Assembly (NCBI RefSeq): GCF_039830145.1
Contig: NZ_CP156082.1
Coordinates: forward strand, 824,001 to 888,000
DNA length: 64,000 nt
Direction: 5' to 3'
Origin: Croceibacterium sp. TMG7-5b_MA50
Lineage (GTDB): Bacteria > Pseudomonadota > Alphaproteobacteria > Sphingomonadales > Sphingomonadaceae
Under the pieces are notes generated by a model. The model was not told the DNA's origin. It saw only the letters and a list, made by a program, of their open reading frames with translations, and ran no database searches. Made by a program: the position numbers and the translations under genes. This document shows, piece by piece, positions 31,268 through 40,351 of the stretch (position 1 is the stretch's first letter; every line of letters begins with the position of its first letter).

Positions 31268-32674
31268 ATGACGTTCAAGGGTCTCAAGCCCATCAGCTAT
31301 GGCGGTCGCGAGGTTTGGCCGTTGATCGAGGGCGGGAAGGGCGTATCCGCCAGCAATCACGCCAGTTCGGGCGCGTGGGCGGCGGCAGGCGGCATCGGCA
31401 CGGTCAGCGCTGTCAATGCCGACAGCTACGACCCGCACGGCAAGATCGTGCCGCAGGTCTACTGGCAGAAGACGCGGCTGGAACGGCACGAGCAGCTCAT
31501 CCAGTACGCCATCGATGGCGCCGTGGCGCAGGTGCAGCGCGCGCACGAGATCTCCGGTGGGCAGGGCGCGATCAACATCAACGTCTTGTGGGAGATGGGC
31601 GGCGCGCAGGCCGTGCTGGAAGGTGTGCTGGAACGTACCCGCGGACTGGTCGCCGGCGTGACCTGCGGCGCGGGCATGCCGTACCGCCTGTCCGAGATCG
31701 CCGCCCGCTACAATGTCAGCTACCTGCCGATCATCAGCTCCGCGCGGGCGTTCCGCGCCTTGTGGAAGCGAGCATATCACAAGGTCGGCGAGCTGATGGC
31801 CGCAGTGGTGTACGAGGATCCGTGGCTGGCCGGCGGTCACAACGGCCTGTCCAACGCGGAAGACCCGCGCAAGCCAGAGGACCCGTTCCCGCGGGTCAAG
31901 GCCGTCCGCGACACGATGCGTGCCGAGGGCATTTCGGACGACGTGCCGATCGTGATGGCGGGCGGCGTATGGTTCCTGCGCGAATGGGACCACTGGATCG
32001 ACAATCCGGAACTCGGCTCCATCGCCTTTCAATATGGCACCCGGCCGCTGCTTACCCATGAAAGTCCGATCCCGCAGGGTTGGAAGGATGCGCTACGCGA
32101 TCTGGAGCCTGGCGATGTGCTGCTGCACCGCTTCAGCCCAACCGGGTTCTACAGTTCCGCCGTGCTCAACCCGTTCCTCAAGAACCTCGTTGCGCGCTCC
32201 GAACGGCAGATCCCGTGGTCTCGCGTCGCGGCGGGCGATCATACCGTGCAGCTGGACGTGGGCGTGAAGGGCAAGAACTTCTGGGTCACGCCAGGCGATC
32301 GTGAACGCGCCAGTCATTGGGTGGCGGCAGGTTACGCGGAAGCGCTGAAGACGCCGGACGACACATTGGTCTTCGTCGATGCGCAAGAACGGGCAATTAT
32401 TCGCAAGGATCAGGCAGATTGCATGGGTTGCCTGTCGCATTGCGGGTTCTCGTCATGGAAAGATCACGACGATTATACCACCGGACGACTTGCCGACCCG
32501 CGCAGCTTCTGTATTCAGAAGACATTGCAAGACATCGCGCATGGTGAGCCTGTGGACGAGAATTTGATGTTTGCTGGTCATGCCGCATACCGTTTCAAGC
32601 AGGATCCGTTCTACTCGAACAACTTCACGCCGACCGTGAAACAGCTGGTGGACCGTATACTCACCGGGGATTGA
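31268..32674 (+). CDS. Nitronate monooxygenase-like flavoprotein with a C-terminal cysteine cluster
   Basis: 468 residues. The N-terminal TIM-barrel part resembles the nitronate monooxygenase/2-nitropropane dioxygenase family (FMN-dependent): AGVTCGAGMPYRLSEIA, PIVMAGGVWFL (about residues 130-240). The C-terminal part is not usual: C385-x2-C388-x3-C392-x22-C415 (DCMGCLSHC then RSFC), which could bind a metal or Fe-S cluster. Substrate unknown. The start is ATG 31268, preceded by AAGGACAGG. The last 250 bp and the following gap are lower in GC than the surroundings. Confidence 0.8.
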   Translation: MTFKGLKPISYGGREVWPLIEGGKGVSASNHASSGAWAAAGGIGTVSAVNADSYDPHGKIVPQVYWQKTRLERHEQLIQYAIDGAVAQVQRAHEISGGQGAININVLWEMGGAQAVLEGVLERTRGLVAGVTCGAGMPYRLSEIAARYNVSYLPIISSARAFRALWKRAYHKVGELMAAVVYEDPWLAGGHNGLSNAEDPRKPEDPFPRVKAVRDTMRAEGISDDVPIVMAGGVWFLREWDHWIDNPELGSIAFQYGTRPLLTHESPIPQGWKDALRDLEPGDVLLHRFSPTGFYSSAVLNPFLKNLVARSERQIPWSRVAAGDHTVQLDVGVKGKNFWVTPGDRERASHWVAAGYAEALKTPDDTLVFVDAQERAIIRKDQADCMGCLSHCGFSSWKDHDDYTTGRLADPRSFCIQKTLQDIAHGEPVDENLMFAGHAAYRFKQDPFYSNNFTPTVKQLVDRILTGD

Positions 32675-32809
32675 TCGTCGCGGGCTTGACCGGGAAGTGG
32701 AAGCCGTGAACGCGAATTGTTTGCTACAACACGAATGGGCTCTTTAGCTTCCCTCAGACGGTCAGATGCATTTAGGGTGTTCAGGTGCGTAAATGACGGA
32801 AAGGTTTCA

Positions 32810-33574
32810 ATGAACTATTCCGCGCCGATGCCAGTGCCTTACGTCATGGTAAGGGAGCCGGTAGACGATGGATCTACCACCAACATGCTGCTTGGGCAGT
32901 TGGGGGCTATGGATCGTGCGGCGTTGTCCCCCCATGGCACCAGGATCAATCTGCATCGTGGACAGCGCCTTGCTGGCCCTGGGGGCGGATCGCCCATGTT
33001 CCTGTTTCCGGAAGGCGGCATCGTGGCCACGATGGCGGTCGACGGCGTTCGAACGGAAGTCGGGCTGGTGGGCCGCGAGGGTATGATCGGCTTGAACACG
33101 ATCCTCGGCGGGTCGGAGATTTTCGAAAGCATCGTTCAGGTGGACAATGCGACCGCCATCGCGATCCCGGCTGAGGTGATGCTTGCTCAGCATGCCCAAT
33201 CCGCCGCGCTTCGCCAGTTGGTGTCGCATTACCTGCTCTATTCGATGTTGCAGCTGTCGTTCTCGGTCGTGTCCCGATCAAACCAGATGATGGAGGCGCG
33301 CCTCGCGCGCTGGCTGTTGATGTGTCACGACCGGATGCCGGGAGACGAAATCCCCGTGACGCACGAGTTTCTGGCCACGATGATCTCGGCGCAGCGGAGC
33401 GGCGTCACTGTCACGCTGCACTTGCTGGAAGGCGAAGGACTGATTCGTGCCAATCGCGGGCGGATCACCATTCGTGATCGCGGCGGGCTCGAACTGCTGG
33501 CAGGCACCACCTACGGCAAGGCGGAGGCGACGTATTCCGATCTGATCGACTCCTTTGGGAAAGGCCGGCGCTAG
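32810..33574 (+). CDS. Crp/Fnr-family transcriptional regulator
   Basis: 254 residues: a cyclic-nucleotide-binding-like sensor domain (about 25-150) and a C-terminal winged helix (HEFLATMISAQRSGVTVTLHLLEGEGLIRANRGRI, about residues 180-220 with the recognition helix at SAQRSGVTVTLH). It lacks the N-terminal cysteine set of FNR, so an oxygen-sensing Fe-S cluster is unlikely. The ligand is unknown. ATG 32810 has a GGAAAGG Shine-Dalgarno; a longer frame from 32717 is less likely. The 135-bp gap upstream is AT-rich for this genome and probably holds the promoter. Confidence 0.88.
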   Translation: MNYSAPMPVPYVMVREPVDDGSTTNMLLGQLGAMDRAALSPHGTRINLHRGQRLAGPGGGSPMFLFPEGGIVATMAVDGVRTEVGLVGREGMIGLNTILGGSEIFESIVQVDNATAIAIPAEVMLAQHAQSAALRQLVSHYLLYSMLQLSFSVVSRSNQMMEARLARWLLMCHDRMPGDEIPVTHEFLATMISAQRSGVTVTLHLLEGEGLIRANRGRITIRDRGGLELLAGTTYGKAEATYSDLIDSFGKGRR

Positions 33575-33632
33575 GATCGCCGGCTCTAGTCCCAGCCTGC
33601 TGTTGCCATCCCGCGGTGCTTGGCCGTAGGCG

Positions 33633-34103
33633 GTGTCTGTGCGATCGCTCCTCTTCATCCTGGCCGTCCTGCTGCTGCCCGCAACGACAGTTGCTGCACA
33701 GGAACGTGACGTACCCTATTGGGCCAGTCTTCGCGCTGACGAGGTTTACATGCGCGTGGGTCCGTCCGTCGATTTCCCGATCGAGTGGATCTACCGTCGC
33801 GCAGGATTGCCGGTGAAGGTAATTCGCCTGAACGAAGGGTGGCGCCTCGTCGAAGATGCGGATGGTGCCCGTGGGTGGATTGCTGCCCGCCTGCTGGATC
33901 CGGAGCGGGCCGCCCTTGTCACGCAAGGTGACCTCGTCCCGATGCGTGCTGCGGCCGACCAGTCCTCCGCATTGCGCTGGCGGTTGGAAGCGGGTGTGGT
34001 CGGGCGGCTTGGGCGCTGCCAGGATGGATGGTGTCAGTTCACGGTGGGCCGGCGCAGCGGGTGGGTTCCGCAGGGCCGCCTTTGGGGCGCGGACGCGCCC
34101 TGA
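33633..34103 (+). CDS. Exported SH3 domain protein
   Basis: 156 residues with a Sec signal peptide (VRSLLFILAVLLLPATTVAAQ) and two bacterial SH3-like repeats: EVYMRVGPSVDFPIEWIY (about 38-95) and WRLEAGVVGRLGRCQDGWCQF (about 105-150). Such proteins bind peptidoglycan or sense the envelope. Starts with GTG 33633 (or GTG 33639). Cysteines CQDGWC may form a disulfide. Stands alone between a Crp-family gene and a small hypothetical. Confidence 0.82.
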   Translation: MSVRSLLFILAVLLLPATTVAAQERDVPYWASLRADEVYMRVGPSVDFPIEWIYRRAGLPVKVIRLNEGWRLVEDADGARGWIAARLLDPERAALVTQGDLVPMRAAADQSSALRWRLEAGVVGRLGRCQDGWCQFTVGRRSGWVPQGRLWGADAP

Positions 34104-34171
34104 TGCTAACGGCAGGAACCGCGAGCCTGGCAGGGCGCTGGTAACCACAGCATAGGCGAGGAGGCAGGGCG

Positions 34172-34483
34172 ATGACCGAAGCAGTGTGGGGCGACGCCGC
34201 ATCACCCGGGATCGACTGGAAGATGAGCGCGGCCTTGCAGAACGTCGTGCGCGGCCAGGAAGAGCTTGCCGAAGTGACCAGCTTGGAAGGCGCGGTTCGG
34301 GCCTGGCGGGCGCTGGATCCGGCGCACCGGGACGGCGCGATCCTCACTCCTGAGCGACCACTGATGCTGGACGGTGTATCCACTGCCGAGCTTCATGGCG
34401 AACACATCGCCATCCTGGCGGATCGTCTGCCCGGGGCGCAGCAGGACATGCCGGCCACAGCACCTGATACGCCGGCCGCCTGA
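34172..34483 (+). CDS. Hypothetical protein
   Basis: 103 residues with a good GAGGAGG Shine-Dalgarno before ATG 34172. Soluble, with an acidic, helical N-terminal half (SAALQNVVRGQEELAEVTS) and a disordered C-terminus; it ends 12 bp before the convergent hybrid kinase stop. No family recognised. Confidence 0.6.
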   Translation: MTEAVWGDAASPGIDWKMSAALQNVVRGQEELAEVTSLEGAVRAWRALDPAHRDGAILTPERPLMLDGVSTAELHGEHIAILADRLPGAQQDMPATAPDTPAA

Positions 34484-34494
34484 GCTATGCCGCG

Positions 34495-37400
34495 TCAGGT
34501 AGGATCGGCGATGCTGGCAACCAGGTCCGCCTGCCGGAACGGCTTGACCAGGCGTGGCAGGTCCGGCGCGATCCCGTCTGCTTCGGCATAGCCCGATACG
34601 ATCAGAACCCGGGTGCCGGGCAGGCGGGCCAGCACTTCGCGCGCCAGATCGGTGCCGGTTTTACCCGGCATCAGGTGATCGGTGACCAGCAGGTCCGGCA
34701 TCAGGCCGTCTGCGATCAGTTGCAGCGCCTGCTCGGCACTGTCCGCTTCCGTTATGTCGTAGCCGAGATCGGCCAGCATGTCGGCAGTACTGGCGCGCAC
34801 GACAGCCTCGTCATCCACGACCAGCGCGAGCCCCACCGTGACCGACGCGACGCTCTCCTCGGTATGCTCGGTCGTCTCCGCCGCCGCGTCGGTCACCGGC
34901 AACCATAGTTGCACATCGGTGCCCAGTCCCGGGCGGCTGTCGATGGTCAGCGCGCCGCCAAGCTGTGCGGCCAAGCCATGCACCATCGACAGGCCCAGAC
35001 CGGTCCCCTGGCCGATGCCTTTGGTCGAATAGAACGGCTCCGCCGCCCGCCGCAGCGTTTCAGCGTCCATGCCGATCCCTGTATCGGCGACCGACAGTCG
35101 CACATAGCGGCCAGGCGCAAGGCCGGGGGTATTGTCACGGCCAAGCTCCACCTGCCGGGCGGAGATGCTCAGCCGGCCGCCATCGGGCATCGCGTCCCGT
35201 GCATTCACACTGAGATTGAGGATCGCCATCTCGAGTTGGTTCGGATCGGCCAGCGCGGCGGGTAGATCGTCCCCCACGTCCAGGATCAACCGGGTCTGCG
35301 GGCCGGAGGTACTCGCGACGAGATCCGCCATCCCCGTCACCAGTGCCGCCAAGTCCACCGCGCGCGCCTGCAGGGGCTGCCGCCTGGCGAAAGCCAGCAA
35401 TCGCTGGACTAGGGTCTTGGCCCGTTCTGCCGAATGCAGCGCGCCGCCGATCAACCGCTGCTCACGCTCGCCGCCCACCCCCTTGCGCTGCAGGAGGTCC
35501 AATCCGCCGATGATGGGCGTCAGCAGATTGTTGAAATCATGCGCCACGCCGCCTGTCAGGCTGCCCATCGCCTCCATCTTCTGGCTCTGCCGCAACGCTT
35601 CCTGAGCAGCAGCCAGCTCCTTCTCCGCCCGAAGCCGATCGGAGATGTCGTTCGCCAGGTAGAAGGCGCCGACGATTTCGGCGTCCTCGTTCCGCATGGG
35701 CGTGAGGCTGATCTCCCAGCACGGTTGAGCCAGTTCCGGGCGACCGAAGGATTCGCGCGCCGTGAACCTCTCCCCGCCAAGGGCGCGTTGCATCAGCGCG
35801 CGCAACTTTGTGCCTTGATCGGGAGGGAACAAGTCGGGCAAGATGTCGCCCGGTGCTACGTCGAAGCCGTTCACGCGCCTGAACTCGTCATGATGCGCCT
35901 TGTTGAATGCGAGCACGCGAAGGTCACGGTCGAAGGCGCAGATGGGGGAGGTCGTCGCTTCGATGATGTCGCGGCTGAACCGTAGCTCGGCCGTGCGCGC
36001 CGCCACCTGCGCCTCTAGATCCTCGTTCAGGTCGCGCAGCAGTTTCTCGGACTGCTTGCGCTCCGTTATGTCGTTGAACAGGATAGCAACCAGCCGATCC
36101 TCAGGCGCGCCGATGCGGAATGCCTGAACGTCGAACCAGCGGCCCATCGCCTCCGCCCGGTTTTCGAATTGCGCAGCTTCACCGGTCAGGGCGACTCGCC
36201 CATAGATGTCGAACCAGTGCTGCTCCAGCGTGGGTATGGCCTCGCGGACCCAACGGCCGAGCAGATTGTCCATCCCGGTCTGCAGTGCGAAAGCCGGGTT
36301 CATCTCCAGCAGGCGGTAGTCGATCGGCCGGTCATCGGCATCGAACTTCACCTCTGCGATCGTGAAGCCGGCATCGACGGCTGCAAACAGCGTGCGGTAA
36401 CGTTCTTCGCTGTCGCGCAGCCGGGCTTCGGCGCCAATCCGTTGTACATGCGCCCAGCATCGCTCGACCGCGGCCTCGACCAGGCTGATCTCCTCGGCCG
36501 TCCAGACCCGTGGCCGGGTCTGGTGAACGGCCATCATGGCCACCAGCCGGCCATCCTTTACCAGCGGACAGCAGATGATCGCATCAATCCCGATGGACTG
36601 GAACATTTCCCGCCCGTCATCCACGGCGAGTTCCTGACTGACGTCATGAACTACCAGCGTATGTCCGCCATGCATGTCGGCGACCGCACGTGATCCGAAC
36701 AGGTCCAGGCTGTAGACCCCGACGGAGCTGGCGACGTCGTCCGCCACCCAGTCTGCGCGGATCACGAACCGGTCGCAATCGGCATCCACATCGGCGTAGG
36801 CACAGCGGGAGGCATCCAGGCGCCGCGCCAGCAGTTCCGCCGCGGCCCGCATCGCCTCCGGCGCGTCGGCTGCGCCGCCCAGCGCCTCGTCCATCCCGCG
36901 CAGGAACCGCAACCGCCGCTCGCTCTCGCGCACAGCCTGGTTTGCCAGCTTGCGAGCCGTCACATCGATGGCGGTGCCCAGCACGCGCAGGCACCGGCCG
37001 TCTTCGGTGAAGATTCCGCGCCCCTTCGCAGCCACCCAGCGGAGCAGCCCGTCTTCCTTCCCGATCGTGCGGTATTCCACATCGTACAACGCCTGCTGAA
37101 TCGGGTCGCATGCCGCGGCGAAGGCGAGGGTGGTGGCGTCCCGATCGTCCGGGTGCAGCCCGTCATAGAAGTCCTGCATCGAGATCGGCTTGTCGGCGGA
37201 GATGCCGAACATGCGCTTGACGATGGGCGGCCAGGCCAAACCGCCGTCCGTCGGCTTGAAATCCCAGAAGCCGACCTCCGCCGCCTCCGTCGCCAGCCGC
37301 AAGCGCTCCTCATTCAGGGCGAGGGCGGCGCGGTTCTTCTGGCGTTCGCTGATGTCCAGCATCGCGCCGATCATCCGCGTGGCGCGTCCACCCTCGTCGC

Positions 37401-38316
37401 GGATGATATGCCCTCGATCCAGTACCTCTGCGTAGGTGCCGTCCGCACGGGCGAAACGATACTCGTCGGACCAGCTGTCGGCGTTTCCGTCGATGGCGGC
37501 ATGGATGCTGGTGGTCACCCGGGTGCGGTCATCGGGATGGATGCGCCCCAGCCACCACTCGCCGGTCGGCTCTACATCGGCCGGTTGATGGCCATAACTT
37601 GCCGAAAGCGCCGCATTCCAAGCTACATGATTGGTGGTGAAATCCCAATCCCAGATGGCATCGTTGGTCGCCAGCGCCGTCAGGCGGTAACGTTCCTCAA
37701 TCGCCTTCAGGATCACCTGCGACTGCCGGCGTTCCGCCAGCATGGCCGCGAACTCACCTGCCTGCTCGACCTGATTGGCCAACGCCCGCCGCAGTTCCAG
37801 CTGGGACATCACCTGCCGGGCCAACACCTCCAGCAGATCACGCTGGTGGGGCGTTATTCCGTCCGGTCGCGGGACGCGATCCAGAACGCAAAGCGTGCCG
37901 ATCGCCAGGCCTGCCGCATTGCGCAGCATCGCACCGGCGTAGAAGCGCAGGCCGTCGGTCGCGCGGACCAGCGGATTGTCGGCGAAGCGAGGATCGTCTC
38001 TCAGGTCTGGCACAACCAGAAGGCTGCACTCGGGATCGTCTAGTGCATGGGCGCAGATCGACATGTCCAGCGGGAACTCGCGCGCGATGGTTCCGACCTC
38101 GGCCTTGAACCATTGGCGACCGGACGCGATCAGGTTGATGGCGGCGATGGGGGCCGCGAAGGTTGCGGAAACCAGCCGCACCAGATCGTCGAACTCCGGT
38201 TCCGCCGGGGTGTCCAGCACATAGTACCGCGCCAGCGCAGCATCCCGGTCATCGTCGGACCATTTCCGTTTGCCATCAGCCATGCCCGCGGGTGGCGCTT
38301 TCTCTGCCGAAGCCAT
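34495..38316 (-). CDS. Multi-PAS/GAF hybrid sensor histidine kinase
   Basis: 1273 residues, soluble. The order is a GAF domain (about 25-165), several PAS/PAC domains (about 210-460), a second GAF (about 470-620), further PAS domains (about 640-890), then HisKA with the phospho-acceptor His926 (GGVAHDFNNLLTPI), HATPase (about 960-1120; GQGTGLGLSMVHGLA) and a receiver domain with the phospho-Asp at about residue 1212 (LLVTDHLMPGKTGTD). With its own receiver it works through a phosphorelay; no histidine phosphotransfer protein is adjacent. It diverges from the cNMP flavoprotein across 115 bp, so the two may share control. The signal is unknown. Confidence 0.93.
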   Translation of the reverse strand: MASAEKAPPAGMADGKRKWSDDDRDAALARYYVLDTPAEPEFDDLVRLVSATFAAPIAAINLIASGRQWFKAEVGTIAREFPLDMSICAHALDDPECSLLVVPDLRDDPRFADNPLVRATDGLRFYAGAMLRNAAGLAIGTLCVLDRVPRPDGITPHQRDLLEVLARQVMSQLELRRALANQVEQAGEFAAMLAERRQSQVILKAIEERYRLTALATNDAIWDWDFTTNHVAWNAALSASYGHQPADVEPTGEWWLGRIHPDDRTRVTTSIHAAIDGNADSWSDEYRFARADGTYAEVLDRGHIIRDEGGRATRMIGAMLDISERQKNRAALALNEERLRLATEAAEVGFWDFKPTDGGLAWPPIVKRMFGISADKPISMQDFYDGLHPDDRDATTLAFAAACDPIQQALYDVEYRTIGKEDGLLRWVAAKGRGIFTEDGRCLRVLGTAIDVTARKLANQAVRESERRLRFLRGMDEALGGAADAPEAMRAAAELLARRLDASRCAYADVDADCDRFVIRADWVADDVASSVGVYSLDLFGSRAVADMHGGHTLVVHDVSQELAVDDGREMFQSIGIDAIICCPLVKDGRLVAMMAVHQTRPRVWTAEEISLVEAAVERCWAHVQRIGAEARLRDSEERYRTLFAAVDAGFTIAEVKFDADDRPIDYRLLEMNPAFALQTGMDNLLGRWVREAIPTLEQHWFDIYGRVALTGEAAQFENRAEAMGRWFDVQAFRIGAPEDRLVAILFNDITERKQSEKLLRDLNEDLEAQVAARTAELRFSRDIIEATTSPICAFDRDLRVLAFNKAHHDEFRRVNGFDVAPGDILPDLFPPDQGTKLRALMQRALGGERFTARESFGRPELAQPCWEISLTPMRNEDAEIVGAFYLANDISDRLRAEKELAAAQEALRQSQKMEAMGSLTGGVAHDFNNLLTPIIGGLDLLQRKGVGGEREQRLIGGALHSAERAKTLVQRLLAFARRQPLQARAVDLAALVTGMADLVASTSGPQTRLILDVGDDLPAALADPNQLEMAILNLSVNARDAMPDGGRLSISARQVELGRDNTPGLAPGRYVRLSVADTGIGMDAETLRRAAEPFYSTKGIGQGTGLGLSMVHGLAAQLGGALTIDSRPGLGTDVQLWLPVTDAAAETTEHTEESVASVTVGLALVVDDEAVVRASTADMLADLGYDITEADSAEQALQLIADGLMPDLLVTDHLMPGKTGTDLAREVLARLPGTRVLIVSGYAEADGIAPDLPRLVKPFRQADLVASIADPT

Positions 38317-38431
38317 GAATCAGCAATATCAAAGCCACCGTCCGCCGGAAGACCCCAATTGCGCTGACCCTCCTTGTCAGTGCATCTGATCTGCTATGCT
38401 GCAGCGCCGCGTGGCGAGGAGGACTGCAATC

Positions 38432-40084
38432 ATGGAGACGATCGGCCGCGACCTGCAGGAGATGCAACGCATCCCCCTGCTGCCAGAACATGTCGCCGCC
38501 ATCGTGGCGGCCGGTACCCGTCGCCACTATCCCGCGGGGACCATGCTGGTGCGTCCAGGCGATCCCGCCGACTGCTTCACCTATGTGGAAAGCGGCGAGA
38601 TCGAGGTTGTCGATCCATTCGGAGATGAACGCCTGGTCCCATCCACCATCGGTCCCGGGCAGTACATGGCGGAAATCGCGTTCCTCGACGGCGGCAGCTG
38701 GACGCTGCCGATGCGAACGGCGCAAGACACCACCGTGGTCGAGGTGCCGCGTCGCGCCATGCTGGCCTTGATGGCCGCCGTGCCGGAGATGTCGGATATC
38801 ATCATCACCGTACTCGCCGCACGCCGGCGAAAGCACCTGGAATCGAGCCACGCGACACTGGCGGTCCTGGGGGCCGAGAACGATCCTGCCATCGCGGCCA
38901 TCGCCGCGTTCGCTGGACGCAACCGCATCCCATGCAGCATGCACGCGCTTGGCAGCGAGGAGGCTGGCGCCATCGCTGCCAGTTGCGCCGTGCCCGATGG
39001 CCAGCCCGCCGTGGTGTTCGGCCGCGACAACGCAATCACTGATCCGACCATCGCCAAGGTCGCGCAACTGCTTGGTCTCAGCCGGGACCTGCTGGATGAC
39101 GAGGCGTTCGACGTGGTGGTGATCGGCGGTGGACCGTCAGGCGTGGCCGCCGGTGTCTATGCCGGCGCGGAAGGATTGTCGGCGCTGGTGGTAGAGGATC
39201 TGACGATCGGCGGACAGGCGGGCACGTCCAGCCGGATAGAGAACTACATGGGCTTCCCCACCGGCATATCCGGTGCCGACCTGGTCTGGCGCGGGGAGGT
39301 GCAGGCAATGAAGTTCGGTACGCGCTTCGCCCTGCCGCATCGCGTCGCCCAGCTCGATCGGCTGGACGATGGCCAGTTCTGTGCCACCTTCGCCAACGGG
39401 CGTCGCGTTCGTGGGCGCGCGGTGATCGTCGCCACCGGCGTGCAATATCGCCGCCTGCCGATCGACCGACTGGAGGAGTTCGAGGGCACGGGCGTCTACT
39501 ACGCCGCTACCGAGACGGAGGCCCGTCGGGTGGCCGGGCGGGAGGTCGCGGTGATCGGTGGTGGCAACTCCGCCGGCCAGGCTGCCATGTTTCTCAGCCG
39601 GACGGCTGCGCATGTTCACCTGCTGGTACGCGGTGCTTCGCTCGCCAATTCCATGTCCCATTACCTGGCCGACCGGCTGGAGCAGGACCCGGCGATCACC
39701 ATCCACTACCAGACCGCCGTGTGTGCGTTGGCGGGTGACGCGCAGCTGGCGCAGGTGACGATCGCGCAGGGGCAGGACGGCGAGCGGCAGCTTGATGTCT
39801 CCGGCCTGTTCGTGATGGTCGGCGCCGCGCCCAATACCGGCTGGCTCGCAGACCTGCTGCAACTGGATGCGGGCGGGTTCGTGCTGACCGGCGATGCGGT
39901 AGGCAGCCCGTCACGCTATGGGACGTCGCAGGCCGGCATCTACGCCGTCGGTGATGTGCGCGCCGGATCGGTAAAGCGGGTCGCTTCTGCCGTGGGAGAG
40001 GGATCCGTAGTCATCTCCGACGTCTGGCACCACCTGCAAGCCCCGGCGGAACCCCGCCATGCGGGCAGCCTTCCAGCCGGCTAG
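38432..40084 (+). CDS. Cyclic-nucleotide-binding, thioredoxin-reductase-like FAD oxidoreductase
   Basis: 550 residues. The N-terminus is a cNMP-binding domain (about 10-140, VESGEIEVVDPFGDE, PGQYMAEIAFLDGG), then a linker with a thioredoxin-like fold (about 150-220), then a TrxR-like two-dinucleotide-domain module: FAD motif VIGGGPSGVAAGVYAG near residue 229, NADPH motif VIGGGNSAGQAAMF. The redox CxxC of true thioredoxin reductases (CATC) is replaced by YYAATETEA, so it cannot reduce thioredoxin in the usual way. Start ATG 38432 follows a GAGGAGG Shine-Dalgarno. Related to cNMP-domain TrxR-like proteins in Proteobacteria; function unknown. Confidence 0.85.
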   Translation: METIGRDLQEMQRIPLLPEHVAAIVAAGTRRHYPAGTMLVRPGDPADCFTYVESGEIEVVDPFGDERLVPSTIGPGQYMAEIAFLDGGSWTLPMRTAQDTTVVEVPRRAMLALMAAVPEMSDIIITVLAARRRKHLESSHATLAVLGAENDPAIAAIAAFAGRNRIPCSMHALGSEEAGAIAASCAVPDGQPAVVFGRDNAITDPTIAKVAQLLGLSRDLLDDEAFDVVVIGGGPSGVAAGVYAGAEGLSALVVEDLTIGGQAGTSSRIENYMGFPTGISGADLVWRGEVQAMKFGTRFALPHRVAQLDRLDDGQFCATFANGRRVRGRAVIVATGVQYRRLPIDRLEEFEGTGVYYAATETEARRVAGREVAVIGGGNSAGQAAMFLSRTAAHVHLLVRGASLANSMSHYLADRLEQDPAITIHYQTAVCALAGDAQLAQVTIAQGQDGERQLDVSGLFVMVGAAPNTGWLADLLQLDAGGFVLTGDAVGSPSRYGTSQAGIYAVGDVRAGSVKRVASAVGEGSVVISDVWHHLQAPAEPRHAGSLPAG

Positions 40085-40140
40085 GTGTCTGCCCCGGAGG
40101 CTTTCACCGGGCCGACATCGGATTTCAAGCTGGCGTAAAG

Positions 40141-40154
40141 AGCCGTCATCGGCT
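40141..40154 (-). terminator. Short hairpin after tRNA-Pro, possible terminator
   Basis: On the minus strand AGCCG-atga-CGGCT followed by CTTTA lies 9 nt past the tRNA 3' end. The stem is only 5 bp and the U-run short. Confidence 0.4.
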
Positions 40155-40162
40155 GAATATGT

Positions 40163-40239
40163 TGGTCGGGGAGAGAGGATTCGAACCTCCGGCCCCTGCC
40201 TCCCGAAGACAGTGCTCTACCAGGCTGAGCTACTCCCCG
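40163..40239 (-). tRNA. tRNA-Pro (anticodon CGG)
   Basis: 77 nt including an encoded CCA. The acceptor CGGGGAG pairs with CTCCCCG, the D-arm and T-arm (GGTTCGAATCC) are canonical, and the anticodon loop is TTCGGGA, giving anticodon CGG (reads CCG proline codons). Lies between the cNMP flavoprotein and thyA. Confidence 0.95.
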
Positions 40240-40351
40240 ACCGGACCTGAAACACAGCCGTTTGTGCGGCTGCGAGGCAAGGCAGAGGCGGCCCTATAAG
40301 CAGGGGTTCGCGGGCTGGCAAGCGGCCATTTGCGGTGATAGCGACATAGGC

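Noticed and set aside
32717-32809. A longer Crp/Fnr start at ATG 32717
   Set aside because: The extra 31 residues lack family similarity; the ATG at 32810 has the better RBS.
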